Shown in pieces: positions 36,447 through 45,640 of a stretch of 64,000 bases of DNA. The stretch lies in contig CAUYTY010000217.1 in assembly GCA_963575655.1 (NCBI GenBank), positions 1 through 64,000 on the forward strand, written 5' to 3'. The notes below the pieces were generated by a model. That model ran no database searches and was not told the origin of the DNA. It was given only the letters and a program-made list of their open reading frames with translations. This DNA comes from Gammaproteobacteria bacterium. Its GTDB lineage: Bacteria > Pseudomonadota > Gammaproteobacteria > CAIRSR01. Every line of letters starts with the position of its first letter. The first letter of the stretch is position 1. The position numbers and the translations under genes were made by a program.

Positions 36447-37013
36447 ATGGGCAAATTTTCAGTTATCTAGGATGCCTGTGTTCTCTACCCAGCGCCACTA
36501 CGTGATTGTCTGGTGCGTTTGGCATTGACCGATCTCTTCAATGCACATTGGACTGATGACATCCATGCGGAATGGATGGGCGCATTACTGAGAGAAGGCA
36601 AATTCTCAGAGGAAAAGTTGCTCCGCGTTCGTGATCTGATGGATGCCCATGTACGCGACGCCAAAGTCACGGGTTATGAGTTATTGATCAATAATTTACA
36701 GCTTCCCGACCCTAATGACAGGCATGTGCTGGCTGCCGCCATACGTTGTAACGCCGACGCAATCGTGACTTTTAATTTGAAAGACTTTCCATCTGACGCA
36801 TTGGAGCCTTTCAATATAGATGTCATCCACCCGGACGATTTTATTTATTATCAGATCGAGTTAGCTCCGGCGCTATGTTGCCAAGCCTTGCGTGATCAAC
36901 GACTGGCATTAAAAAGACCAAGTTTGTCCGTTGATGAATTTCTATCCGTATTGTTAAAACAACAATTGCCACAAACGATCTCCAAGCTCCGCGAGTTCAT
37001 CGAATTCCTTTAA
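36447..37013 (+). pseudogene. PIN-domain toxin with an in-frame amber codon
   Basis: Frame from ATG 36447 reads MGKFSVI, then TAG (36468-36470), then DACVLYPAPLRDCLVRLALT and on to the stop at 37013. In homologues this residue is usually Tyr (VxYDACVLYP), so one base change made the stop. The rest is intact: DIHAEWM, LPDPNDRHVLAAAIRCNADAIVTFNLKDFP with the acidic residues. A shorter product could start at GTG 36513 but would lose the first catalytic Asp. Likely an inactivated toxin with its antitoxin kept. Confidence 0.75.
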
Positions 37014-37018
37014 GCCCA

Positions 37019-40000
37019 ATGACCCACCCCTACACCGAAAGCCAACTGGTCGAACAGCCCGCTATTGAGTTATTCGCGGCGCTGGGCTGGCAAACGTTCG
37101 CAGCGGGAGACGAGGCTTTCGGGAAGGGAGGCATCCTGTCCCGCGAGACGAGCGGCGAGGTGGTCTTGGTGGAGCGCTTGCGCACCGCCTTGGTGCGCTT
37201 GAATCCTGCCCTGCCGGGGGAAGCCATTACCACCGCCGTGGACGAATTGACCCGTGACCGTTCGGCGATGAGCCTTGCGGCGGCCAACCGGGAGACCTAC
37301 CTCTTGCTCAAGGAAGGCCTCCAGGTTGCCGTGCCGGATCGGCGTCATGGCGGACAGAAGATCGAGCGGTTGCGGGTGTTCGATTGGGAACGCGCGGAAA
37401 ACAACGAGTTCCTACTGATTAGCCAGTTCAGTGTCACCGGCGTGCTGTATACCTGCCGTCCGGATTTGGTGGGATTCGTGAATGGCCTGCCGGTGGTGGT
37501 CATTGAACTGAAAAAGCCCGGCGTTCCCACGCGTACCGCCTTCGACGAGAACCTCAAGCACTACCAGCAACAGATCCCGCAACTCTTTTGGTTCAACGCA
37601 CTGCTCATCGCCAGCAACGGCACGGACAGCCGCGTTGGCTCGCTCACCGCCGATTGGGAGCGGTTTTTCGAGTGGAAGCGCATCGAACGCGAGGACGAGC
37701 CGCGCCGGGTATCGCTGGAGGTGATGATCCGGGGAACGTGCGACAAGACCCGGCTGCTCGACCTGCTGGAGAACTTCACCCTGTTTTCGGAACACAAGGC
37801 GGGGCTGGTGAAAATCATCGGGCAGAATCACCAGTTCCTGGGGGTGAACAACGCCATTGCCTCGATGCTCGCGGCGCGCCAGTCCGGCCATGGCCGAGGC
37901 GGGGTGTTCTGGCAGACCCAAGGCAGCGGCAAGAGCTTTTCGATGGTGTTCTTCGCGCAAAAGGTCTTGCGGAAGTTGCCGGGCAACTGGACGTTCGTGA
38001 TCGCGACCGACCGCGTCGAACTGGACGACCAGATCGCCAAGACCTTCAAGGCGTGCGGCGCGGTTAGCGCGGCCGAGGGCGACACCTGCCATGCCACGAG
38101 CGGCGCGCACCTGCGGGAGTTGTTACGCGGCAATCATCGCTACGTCTTCACGCTCATCCACAAGTTCCAGACCCAGGAGATGCTTTGCGACCGGCCCGAC
38201 GTGATTGTGCTCTCCGACGAGGCGCACCGCAGCCAATACGACACCCTGGCCGTGAACATGCGCGCCGCCTTGCCCAAGGCGCTGTTCCTGGCCTTCACCG
38301 GCACCCCGCTGATCGCCGGAGAGGAGCGGACCAAGGAGGTGTTCGGCGCTTACGTCTCCATTTACGACTTCCAGCAATCCGTCGAGGACGGGGCTACCGT
38401 TCCGTTGTTCTACGAGAACCGCACGCCGGAATTGCGGCTGGTGAATCCAGACTTGAACGAGGATATTTACCGGCTGGTCGAGGAGGCGGAACTTGACTCG
38501 GAACAGGAAGCCAAGCTGGAGCGGGAACTAGGGCGGCAGTACCACATCCTCACCCGCGACGACCGGCTGGAAAGCGTGGCGCGGGACATCGTGCGGCATT
38601 TCCTTGGGCGCGGCTTCATCGGCAAGGCGATGGTGGTTGCCATCGACAAGGCGACCGCGCTCAGGATGCACGACAAGGTGCGGAAGCACTGGGCGGCGGA
38701 GACCCAACGGGTGCGGGAGGAATTGGGGCGTCATATTCTCCCCCGCGAGATGAGAGAGGAGCTTCAAGAGCGTCTGCAATTGCTACAGACCACCGACATG
38801 GCGCTCATTGTATCGCCCGGCCAAAACGAGGTAGAGCAGATGAAAAAACTCGGCCTCGATATTGGGCAGCACCGGCAGCGGATGAAGGATTCCGATCCAG
38901 GACTGGATGAAAGATTCAAGGACAGCAACGATCCCTTGCGGATCGTGTTTCTCTGCGCCATGTGGCTGACCGGTTTCGACGCGCCAAGCTGTTCCACGGT
39001 GTATCTCGACAAGCCGATGCGCAATCACACGTTGATGCAGACCATCGCGCGGGCCAACCGGGTGTTTCCCGGCAAGCACAGCGGCGTGATCGTGGATTAC
39101 GCCAATGTCTTTCTGTCCCTCGAAAAAGCGCTGGCCATCTACGGCAAGGGGAAAGGGGGAGAGAATCCCGTCAAGAATAAACAACAACTCGTTGCCGAGT
39201 TGCGCGATGCCGTCGAGAAGGCGACGGCGTTCTGCGCAAGTCAGCGGGTCATGCTCGGCGCTATCGAACAATTGCCGACGGGAGATTTGGAACGATTGAA
39301 TCTCGTGAATGACGCGGTGGATGCACTGATCTCTCCCGACCCGTTACGACGCGAGTTTCTGGGGCATGAGCGCCTCGTCGTGACGCTCTACCATGCGGTG
39401 AAGCCGGAACCGGTGGTATTGGCGTTTTTTGCCCGCATTGCCTGCCTATCCGCCATTGCGGATGCCATCCGCGCCAAACTGAATCCAGGCCCGGCGGACA
39501 TTTCCGCGGTGATGGCGAGCATCAATCAATTACTGGATGCCTCGATCACCGGCGTGGATATGCCCACCGAATCGGCCAGAGCGATCGATTTATCGAAGAT
39601 TGACTTCGAGGCGCTTGATCGGCGTTTCAAGAAATCCAGGCACAAGAATACGGATTTGGAGGTTCTCAAGGCCGCCATTCGCGCGAAACTTGAGGAGATG
39701 ATCCGGGTAAACAGGACGCGCATTGATTTTCTGGAAAAATTCGAAGCGTTGCTTGGATCCTACAACTCTGGCAGCCGCAACATTGATGATTTATTCGAGG
39801 AGCTATTGCAGCTCAGCCGTACCTTGAGCGAGGAACAGCATCGTCACATCCGCGAAAACATGAGCGAGGAAGAATTGGTCATTTTCGATATTCTGACCCG
39901 CCCTGTCCCCGAATTAAGCAGTGAGGAACGTGTGGAAGTCAAGAAAATTGCCCGTGAACTTCTGGAAAAGATTAAACAGCTACTCGTTATCAACTGGCGT

Positions 40001-40150
40001 CAAAAATCGGCAGCCCGTGCGAGGCTCAGGCTCGTTATCGAGAATACGCTGGATGAAGGCTTGCCAAGGGCTTACTCGCCACCACTGTATCAACAGAAGT
40101 GTGGCACGTTATTCGAGCATTTCTATGAGCATTACGCGGAGGCGGCTTAG
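37019..40150 (+). CDS. hsdR: type I restriction endonuclease/translocase subunit
   Basis: 1043 residues. Nuclease motif PDLVGFVNGLPVVVIELKKP (Asp near 148, E-x-K near 162-164), then SF2 helicase motifs: Walker A QGSGKS (about 300-305), DEAH (about 400-403), FTGTPL, and motif VI MQTIARANRV. A helical C-terminal region binds HsdM. It translocates DNA and cleaves far from unmodified sites. All key motifs are intact, so the R-M system appears functional in spite of accessory insertions between its genes. Confidence 0.93.
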   Translation: MTHPYTESQLVEQPAIELFAALGWQTFAAGDEAFGKGGILSRETSGEVVLVERLRTALVRLNPALPGEAITTAVDELTRDRSAMSLAAANRETYLLLKEGLQVAVPDRRHGGQKIERLRVFDWERAENNEFLLISQFSVTGVLYTCRPDLVGFVNGLPVVVIELKKPGVPTRTAFDENLKHYQQQIPQLFWFNALLIASNGTDSRVGSLTADWERFFEWKRIEREDEPRRVSLEVMIRGTCDKTRLLDLLENFTLFSEHKAGLVKIIGQNHQFLGVNNAIASMLAARQSGHGRGGVFWQTQGSGKSFSMVFFAQKVLRKLPGNWTFVIATDRVELDDQIAKTFKACGAVSAAEGDTCHATSGAHLRELLRGNHRYVFTLIHKFQTQEMLCDRPDVIVLSDEAHRSQYDTLAVNMRAALPKALFLAFTGTPLIAGEERTKEVFGAYVSIYDFQQSVEDGATVPLFYENRTPELRLVNPDLNEDIYRLVEEAELDSEQEAKLERELGRQYHILTRDDRLESVARDIVRHFLGRGFIGKAMVVAIDKATALRMHDKVRKHWAAETQRVREELGRHILPREMREELQERLQLLQTTDMALIVSPGQNEVEQMKKLGLDIGQHRQRMKDSDPGLDERFKDSNDPLRIVFLCAMWLTGFDAPSCSTVYLDKPMRNHTLMQTIARANRVFPGKHSGVIVDYANVFLSLEKALAIYGKGKGGENPVKNKQQLVAELRDAVEKATAFCASQRVMLGAIEQLPTGDLERLNLVNDAVDALISPDPLRREFLGHERLVVTLYHAVKPEPVVLAFFARIACLSAIADAIRAKLNPGPADISAVMASINQLLDASITGVDMPTESARAIDLSKIDFEALDRRFKKSRHKNTDLEVLKAAIRAKLEEMIRVNRTRIDFLEKFEALLGSYNSGSRNIDDLFEELLQLSRTLSEEQHRHIRENMSEEELVIFDILTRPVPELSSEERVEVKKIARELLEKIKQLLVINWRQKSAARARLRLVIENTLDEGLPRAYSPPLYQQKCGTLFEHFYEHYAEAA

Positions 40151-40207
40151 GATTACGGACATAATGCGATTTTCAGGAAATTTGAGCGTTTCCAATGATG
40201 TTTCTAT

Positions 40208-40381
40208 ATTAGACATTATCGGAAACCCAAAACCTCACCCCCCGCCCCCCTCTCCTTAACAGGAGAGGGGGAGATTTTTTGCCTGTTCCGTCCAGGAGTT
40301 AAGCATAACAACGGAATAATTCTCCCCCTCTCCTGTTAAGGAGAGGGGGTTGGGGGGTGAGGTTTCCGATAAGGTCTATTA
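40208..40381. repeat. MITE-like element with TAGACCTTATCGGAAACC ends
   Basis: About 174 bases. The left end is ATTAGACATTATCGGAAACC and the right end GGTTTCCGATAAGGTCTATT, with TA at both outer edges. The inside is a large inverted repeat of CCTCACCCCCC and CCCCTCTCCTTAACAGGAG with its complement. There is no coding frame. Shares only its ends with the copy at 29743. Confidence 0.8.
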
Positions 40382-40472
40382 ATTCAAGTTGCTACCTATG
40401 CGGCTGAGAAACGAAAAAGCCCCTTTCCCGGAGGGCGAGAGGAGAAAAGCGCGCCAGGTGGTAACTTGGGTT
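40381..40472. repeat. family A palindrome, inverse copy of that at 1881
   Basis: AATTCAAGTTGCTACCTATG at the left, GGTGGTAACTTGGGTTA at the right, and the inner GCCCCTTTCCCGGAGGGCGA hairpin. It is close to the reverse complement of 1881-1971. It abuts the preceding MITE, as the half copy does at 29845-29850, so the two families are found side by side twice. Confidence 0.8.
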
Positions 40473-40522
40473 AAGTATCACAGTTTGACCGGGTAACCGA
40501 GAATGCTAATTGGAGTAACACA

Positions 40523-40777
40523 ATGGGCATCGATAGTGTAGTTTTGTATTCATATGAAACCATGTTTGGTTCAGTTATTAAGAATCAAAGAATGATCTAT
40601 TTGACGCAGCACGCTTATTTAGCAGGATCCAGTGAGAATTCTTGCTACCAAGCGGCGGCGGTTGACTCCGACGGAAATAATTACCGGGTAACTTGGATTC
40701 CGTACCCTAATTATGCGAATATTGCAGACAAAAATAAACGTTTCGATAGAAACGAATATCAGGTGGTTGAGCTGTAA
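40523..40777 (+). CDS. small hypothetical protein upstream of hydrogenase genes
   Basis: 84 residues, GGAG eight bases before the ATG. No signal peptide or membrane helix. Polar and Tyr/Asn-rich (SVVLYSYETMFGSVIK, YRVTWIPYPNYANIADKNKR). I do not recognise it. It ends 33 bases before the hydrogenase large subunit and may be its first co-transcribed gene; a possible promoter (TTGACC, 17 bases, TAATTG) lies upstream around 40487-40515. Confidence 0.55.
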   Translation: MGIDSVVLYSYETMFGSVIKNQRMIYLTQHAYLAGSSENSCYQAAAVDSDGNNYRVTWIPYPNYANIADKNKRFDRNEYQVVEL

Positions 40778-40810
40778 TTTACGCTAGTACCGTTTTCAGA
40801 CATAGACGAT

Positions 40811-42361
40811 ATGACCAAGCACGTTGTTGTTGATCCGATGACTCGTATCGAGGGTCACCTCCGTTTTGTTACTCGCATCAAGGATCAGATAGTCACCGAC
40901 GCCCACTGTACTGGCGATATGTTCCGCGGCATTGAAAAGGCATTAATCGGACACGATGCCCGCGTCGCCCAACAGGTAACACAGCGGGTGTGTGGAGTGT
41001 GTCCCAATGGACACGCTGAGGCCGCCTCCCTAGCCTTGGAAAATGCAATGGGCCTTAAGCCTAATGCCAACGGCCAACGCTTGCGCAATCTTATTGTTGG
41101 TTCCTACCAATTGCAGGATTACTTGCTGCACTTCTATACCCTGTGCGCCTTAGATTTTATTGATATTGCTGCCGTATTGAATTACCAAGGTAGCGATGCT
41201 GCTCTACTCAAGGTTCGCGATTGGGTTGCCGGGGAGACGAAGAGCGCCAAGGTATTTCCCGCCGCACCATTTCTGCCACGCTACGAGGCAGCCTACAGCA
41301 CTAATCAGGAACTCAATTTCAGCGCCATTCGTCACTATCTTCAGGCGCTGCCGGTAATGGCCAACCTTCACAAGATGGTGGCCCTATTTGGCGCCAAGGC
41401 CCCGCACCCGGTGGCTATTGAGGCGGGTGGTGTCACCACGATGCCGACTCTGGAAAAGATTACCCAATTTCGTTCTTGGCTGAAGGGGGCCGCCGCTTTT
41501 ATTCGCGGACCTTTTCGCGACGATGTAGTGGCGGTGGCCCAAGCCTTTCCTAGTTACTTTAAGGAGGGGCGGGGCTACGGCAATTTTCTTTCCTATCCGT
41601 TTCTCCCCGACGTGAATGGTGAGCATCACAGCTTTGTGGGCGGCGTCACCATTGGCGGAAAGTACAGCCCACTGGATATCAACAAAATCACCGAAGATAC
41701 GCTCTATTCCTACTACAAGGACAGCCCGGATCGGAACGTAAAGCCACTGAGTAGCACCATCCTCACTCCCATTGATTGGAACGAATATCAAGCGGAGCGG
41801 AAAAGAACTGATGGCAAATACAGTTGGACGCGGTCACCGCGCTACGGCGGTGAGGTAATGGAGGTGGGACCCATGGCGCGAGTGGTAAATACCTACCACG
41901 CGGGGACCAATCCACAGCTCACCTCGCTGGTGGACGGATTCAATCAAGCGCTGGGGGTCACCCTGGAGGACTACAACTCGGTGATGGGCCGTCATCTGGC
42001 CCGACTGGTCAACGCCCTGCTGATTCTGGAACGGGTGGAGCGCGACATCGACGAGCTAGAGCCCGGCGTACTCGGCTTCGTGGAGCGTGAAGTACCCCGT
42101 AATGCCCGTGGTGTTGGACTCACCGAGGCCACCCGAGGCGCCCTCGGCCATTGGATCGAGACCGACGACAAGGGTTATATCCGCAACTATGAGCTAATCG
42201 TCCCCACCACCTGGAACATCTCACCGCGTGACGCAAGCGGCAGACCCGGCGCGGTAGAGCGGATGCTAATCGGCACCCATATCAGCGACCCGGAAAATCC
42301 CATCGAGCTGGCCCGCATTGTTCGTTCCGCAGACCCCTGCATTGCCTGCTCCGTCCACTAA
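40811..42361 (+). CDS. [NiFe]-hydrogenase large subunit without C-terminal extension
   Basis: 516 residues; holds the Ni-Fe active site. It opens with VVVDPMTRIEGHLR. The N-terminal metal motif is RVCGVCPNGH (Cys 61, Cys 64), with MFRGIEKALIGHD before it. The C-terminal motif is DPCIACSVH (Cys 510, Cys 513), and the stop follows His 516 directly. Nearly all periplasmic uptake hydrogenases are made with a C-terminal peptide that an endopeptidase removes after this His; sensory group 2b enzymes lack it. The large subunit precedes the small one, the reverse of usual order. No hyp maturation genes or protease are in the window. Confidence 0.92.
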   Translation: MTKHVVVDPMTRIEGHLRFVTRIKDQIVTDAHCTGDMFRGIEKALIGHDARVAQQVTQRVCGVCPNGHAEAASLALENAMGLKPNANGQRLRNLIVGSYQLQDYLLHFYTLCALDFIDIAAVLNYQGSDAALLKVRDWVAGETKSAKVFPAAPFLPRYEAAYSTNQELNFSAIRHYLQALPVMANLHKMVALFGAKAPHPVAIEAGGVTTMPTLEKITQFRSWLKGAAAFIRGPFRDDVVAVAQAFPSYFKEGRGYGNFLSYPFLPDVNGEHHSFVGGVTIGGKYSPLDINKITEDTLYSYYKDSPDRNVKPLSSTILTPIDWNEYQAERKRTDGKYSWTRSPRYGGEVMEVGPMARVVNTYHAGTNPQLTSLVDGFNQALGVTLEDYNSVMGRHLARLVNALLILERVERDIDELEPGVLGFVEREVPRNARGVGLTEATRGALGHWIETDDKGYIRNYELIVPTTWNISPRDASGRPGAVERMLIGTHISDPENPIELARIVRSADPCIACSVH

Positions 42362-42373
42362 AGAAACGCCGCC

Positions 42374-43300
42374 ATGAATCCCTCCCGTCGCGAATTCCTC
42401 CAACGCTTATGGCAGGTGATCGTTGCTACCGGCGCCTCCCAGTTTTTTAGCTTTGAGGAACTGCTGGCCGCTCCACTAGCCTCTAACCGACCCAAGGTCC
42501 TGTGGCTGCACGGTACCTCCTGCTCCGGTTGTTCGACCTCCTTCCTCGACATTGAACAGGTATCGGTGCCGGAGATCCTTACAGAGTTCGTAGACCTGGT
42601 ATTCCACCCGGATATCTCCCTGGCCACCGGTGAACAGGCAATGCAGATACTCGAACACATGGCCAGCAAGGAGGAGGGTTTCATCTTCGTGTTAGAGGGC
42701 GGCATCCCCGTGGAAATGCCGCACGCCTGCATCATGGGCGAACGACCGATGACAGAATGGGTGGACCGTATGGCCCGTCGTGCCGGAGTGGTGGTGGCGG
42801 CGGGTACCTGCGCCGCTTTGGGCGGCGTCCCGCGCATGAATGGTACCGTCACCGGTTCGATGACCTTACGTGAGTTCCTGATCCACCAGGGAATTAAAAA
42901 ACCGCTGGTGGCATTGCCCAACTGTCCGATGAAACCCGAACATTTCCTCTACGTTCTGCTGCACCAACTCAAGATGGGACGACTGCCCGAATTGGATGAA
43001 TTGCTCCGGCCCCACAAATTTTTCAATCACACCATTCACGAGCGCTGTATCTATTACGCAGATTTCCAGGAGCGACGCTACGCCGAACGCATTGGTGACG
43101 AGGGTTGTCTGCTTAAACTCGGCTGCCAGGGACCAGTAACTCGCAACGACTGCATGCTCTTTGGCCACAACAACAATACCAATACCTGCATCCGCGCCGG
43201 TCATCCGTGCGTGGGTTGTGCTGGTGAGCCTTTCCCGCGCCAGATTATGTTCCACGCCTACGGTGACCGTCGGGCAATCCAGAAAGATTTCTCGATCTAG
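42374..43300 (+). CDS. [NiFe]-hydrogenase small subunit with Tat signal
   Basis: 308 residues. A twin-arginine signal ([20 protein letters not shown]) indicates folded export to the periplasm with the large subunit. Proximal cluster ligands: Cys 50, 53, 146, 184 ([28 protein letters not shown]). Distal: His 222, Cys 225, 245, 251. Medial: Cys 260, 272, 279, 282 ([15 protein letters not shown]); Cys 272 stands where common uptake enzymes have Pro, predicting [4Fe-4S] rather than [3Fe-4S]. There is no C-terminal membrane anchor, and no cytochrome b partner follows; instead a chemoreceptor does. Confidence 0.9.
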   Translation: MNPSRREFLQRLWQVIVATGASQFFSFEELLAAPLASNRPKVLWLHGTSCSGCSTSFLDIEQVSVPEILTEFVDLVFHPDISLATGEQAMQILEHMASKEEGFIFVLEGGIPVEMPHACIMGERPMTEWVDRMARRAGVVVAAGTCAALGGVPRMNGTVTGSMTLREFLIHQGIKKPLVALPNCPMKPEHFLYVLLHQLKMGRLPELDELLRPHKFFNHTIHERCIYYADFQERRYAERIGDEGCLLKLGCQGPVTRNDCMLFGHNNNTNTCIRAGHPCVGCAGEPFPRQIMFHAYGDRRAIQKDFSI

Positions 43301-43314
43301 GAAAACCATGTGCT

Positions 43315-45129
43315 ATGTACAATGCGCACGCCCCGAGGCAATTCGATAGTAATGTAGTTAAGGTCAGTCACTCTATTTTGTTTCGTACCTTGCTATTTTT
43401 GATAGCAGGCGTTTTGGTGGTGGCTGCTTTAGTGTTGGTGGTCGCTTGGGGCTATTTGGATGCCCAGGCGCATCGACGCGCCCACAGTACCGGGGATGGT
43501 TTACTTACCACCTCGATCAAAAACACGCAGGAATCCATCAATAAGGGACAACGTCACAGCTTCCAACGCGCTATCGATGATTTTGCCCAACTTGATGGGG
43601 TGATCGATGTTGCTCTATTTTCTCGTTTCAACTTCATGGTGTATCGCTCTGGGCTGGTCAGTGTTGGTATGCCGTTTGTACATGATGAGAAAGGGCAGCT
43701 CAAGCGCAATCCTAATGAAGAACGATTTATTAAGAGCAATGGGCGTTTTCAGCGTGAGGATTGGAATCTGCGCGACGCAATTGATCAGCCAGCGGCGCAA
43801 AAGCACGTTCAGGAAAAAAAGACCGCTGGCGAATTATGTAGCAATTGCCACTACCCAATGCCCGAAGGCGCCGATTTCAATACGCCCTCACGGCGATTTA
43901 TCTACGAGAGCCCGGACTACACGGATTTCTATTACGCTATGCCGGTGGAGGGCGAGTGTGTGGTCTGCCATACCCATTGGCGCGCGGGGGAGAGTAGCGG
44001 TTATCTGCGGGTGCGCCTGAATACTCGCCCTTTTACTCATCAGCGCAACGAGACTCTACTAGGAATGGCTGGGGCCATTGTCGGGGTATTAGCGCCAGTA
44101 ATTTTGATTGTGGTGCTGATCTTTCGTTTCGTGGTGTTTAAGCCGCTTGGTATATTGGACGCCAATATCACCGACCTTACCCGTGGCGAGGGCGACCTAA
44201 CCCATCGTCTGGTAGTACGGCAGCACAACGAGATGGGACGAATCGCCGGGAGCCTCAACGGTTTCATCGAAAAGGTGCAAACCATCGTAATTGCCATCAA
44301 GGAACGTATGGCCCCTTTGGGGGGACATGCCGACGAATTATTTCAGCGTAGTGAGATCCTGTTGAATAACAGCACGCGCATCGCGGATGCCCTCGGCCAG
44401 ATCAGTACCGAAACCGGACACCTGCGCGACTCGGCCGGGCAAGTAACATCATCGGTGGAGGAAGTCCACGCTAGTCTGAATTGGGTGGTGCGGACCGTAA
44501 CCACGGGTGAACAGATCTCCCGCGACAACCGCCGCCTAAGCCAGGAGGCCATGACCCGCATGGACACCTTCGGGGGCAAGATGGCGAACGTAACCACCAC
44601 CTCCCGCGAAGTGGTGAATCTGCTCGACCAGATCAAACGCATTGCCGATCAGACCAATCTATTGGCCCTCAATGCGGCGATTGAAGCCGCACGGGCTGGT
44701 GAATCAGGTCGAGGCTTTGCGGTAGTAGCGGAGGAGGTACGTACGCTGGCCGGTAAGACCACCACGCTGACCGACACCATCGACCGCTCCTTGGCCTCGT
44801 TTACCAGCGAGATTGGCAGTGCCGAATCGATCATGCGTGAGACTACCGAGGTTATGCACCAAGTTTCCTCGGTCTCGACCCAAGGTGAGCAGGAATTGGC
44901 CAGTGCCGTGCAGCGTATCCACGCCCTGGAACAGGCATTTGCCAGCGTGCAGACCGCCACCAATGAGCAGCACCAAATCACCAGCAAGATGGTGCAACGC
45001 ATTGACAATACCACCGCCCAAGCCACCGACATCCGCGACATCAGCAACGCCATTGCCAATCTCGCCCGTAGCGTACAGGAGGCGGTGAATAGAGTGGAAA
45101 CGGAGACCTCCAAATTTCATACTGGCTAA
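43315..45129 (+). CDS. methyl-accepting chemotaxis protein with periplasmic dihaem c sensor
   Basis: 604 residues. TM1 is about 22-47, the periplasmic domain about 48-247, TM2 about 248-275, then HAMP (about 275-330) and the cytoplasmic signalling hairpin with the invariant tip [20 protein letters not shown]. The periplasmic domain carries two CxxCH haem c motifs: CSNCH (175-179) and CVVCH (215-219). Haem-c chemoreceptors sense redox state or gases. The gene starts 14 bases after the hydrogenase small subunit, so it is almost certainly co-transcribed. The hydrogenase could reduce these haems when hydrogen is present. No C-terminal CheR-binding pentapeptide is seen. Confidence 0.9.
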   Translation: MYNAHAPRQFDSNVVKVSHSILFRTLLFLIAGVLVVAALVLVVAWGYLDAQAHRRAHSTGDGLLTTSIKNTQESINKGQRHSFQRAIDDFAQLDGVIDVALFSRFNFMVYRSGLVSVGMPFVHDEKGQLKRNPNEERFIKSNGRFQREDWNLRDAIDQPAAQKHVQEKKTAGELCSNCHYPMPEGADFNTPSRRFIYESPDYTDFYYAMPVEGECVVCHTHWRAGESSGYLRVRLNTRPFTHQRNETLLGMAGAIVGVLAPVILIVVLIFRFVVFKPLGILDANITDLTRGEGDLTHRLVVRQHNEMGRIAGSLNGFIEKVQTIVIAIKERMAPLGGHADELFQRSEILLNNSTRIADALGQISTETGHLRDSAGQVTSSVEEVHASLNWVVRTVTTGEQISRDNRRLSQEAMTRMDTFGGKMANVTTTSREVVNLLDQIKRIADQTNLLALNAAIEAARAGESGRGFAVVAEEVRTLAGKTTTLTDTIDRSLASFTSEIGSAESIMRETTEVMHQVSSVSTQGEQELASAVQRIHALEQAFASVQTATNEQHQITSKMVQRIDNTTAQATDIRDISNAIANLARSVQEAVNRVETETSKFHTG

Positions 45130-45180
45130 AAGAATCCCGAAGGGTTGCAAAACCAAGATGGTTTCCGGTCAGATACAAAT
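44858..45180 (+). repeat. duplicated segment, first copy (3' end of chemoreceptor)
   Basis: This stretch, starting at ACCAAGTTTCCTCGGTCTCG and running about 50 bases past the chemoreceptor stop, is repeated with about 5% change at 46469-46791. The copies are in direct orientation with an IS91-type relic and a DUF29 gene between them. Confidence 0.85.
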
Positions 45181-45640
45181 CATCAATGATCATATCCATT
45201 TTCATTGCGTGGTGTTCGATGGCGTATTTGACGTGTCAACGGATGGGAATACCATTGTGCGTTTTCACGAAGCGGCAATCACTAATGCCGATATTGAGAA
45301 GGTCCAGGAAACAGTACGGAAACGTATTTTTCGTACCTTTGTCAGACGTGGATTCATCGATCGTAGTGACACCAGGGAAATGCTCTCATGGGAGCATGGG
45401 GCGGGTTTTCACTTCATGCCTCGGTTCGGATCGAGGAGAATAATCGAAAAGGGCTTGAGCGACTTTTACGTTATTGACAATGGGGTAAAACACGATATTC
45501 TCTCCATTTCATTGACAAGTCAAGGAGGTAAATGTCGCATAATCATTATGCAAACAAACAATTATAAAAAACATAAAGATGTCTTATCTTTAACGGGTCT
45601 GACCCCTTATTTCTTTTTATTTTCAAATTTAACTCGTTGA
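45158..45640 (+). pseudogene. IS91-type (Y2) transposase fragment
   Basis: From about 45190: NDHIHFHCVVFDGVF, then IEKVQETVRKRIFRTFVRRG and REMLSWEHGAGFHF, the IS91-family rolling-circle transposase core with its His-x-His metal motif. The frame shifts near 45427, after which another frame gives RIEENNRKGLERLLRY followed by a stop. The catalytic Tyr region is absent. The first residues of the open frame come from the duplicated chemoreceptor flank, showing that the fragment joined there later. Confidence 0.8.

Noticed and set aside
34603-36470. Reassignment of TAG as a sense codon in this organism
   Set aside because: TAG is used as the true stop of several core genes here (mshN, valS, hydrogenase small subunit), so genome-wide recoding is excluded.
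40811-43300. Assignment as a cytoplasmic HupUV/HoxBC regulatory hydrogenase
   Set aside because: The large subunit lacks the C-terminal peptide as in that group, but the small subunit carries a clear Tat signal, and no histidine kinase partner is present.
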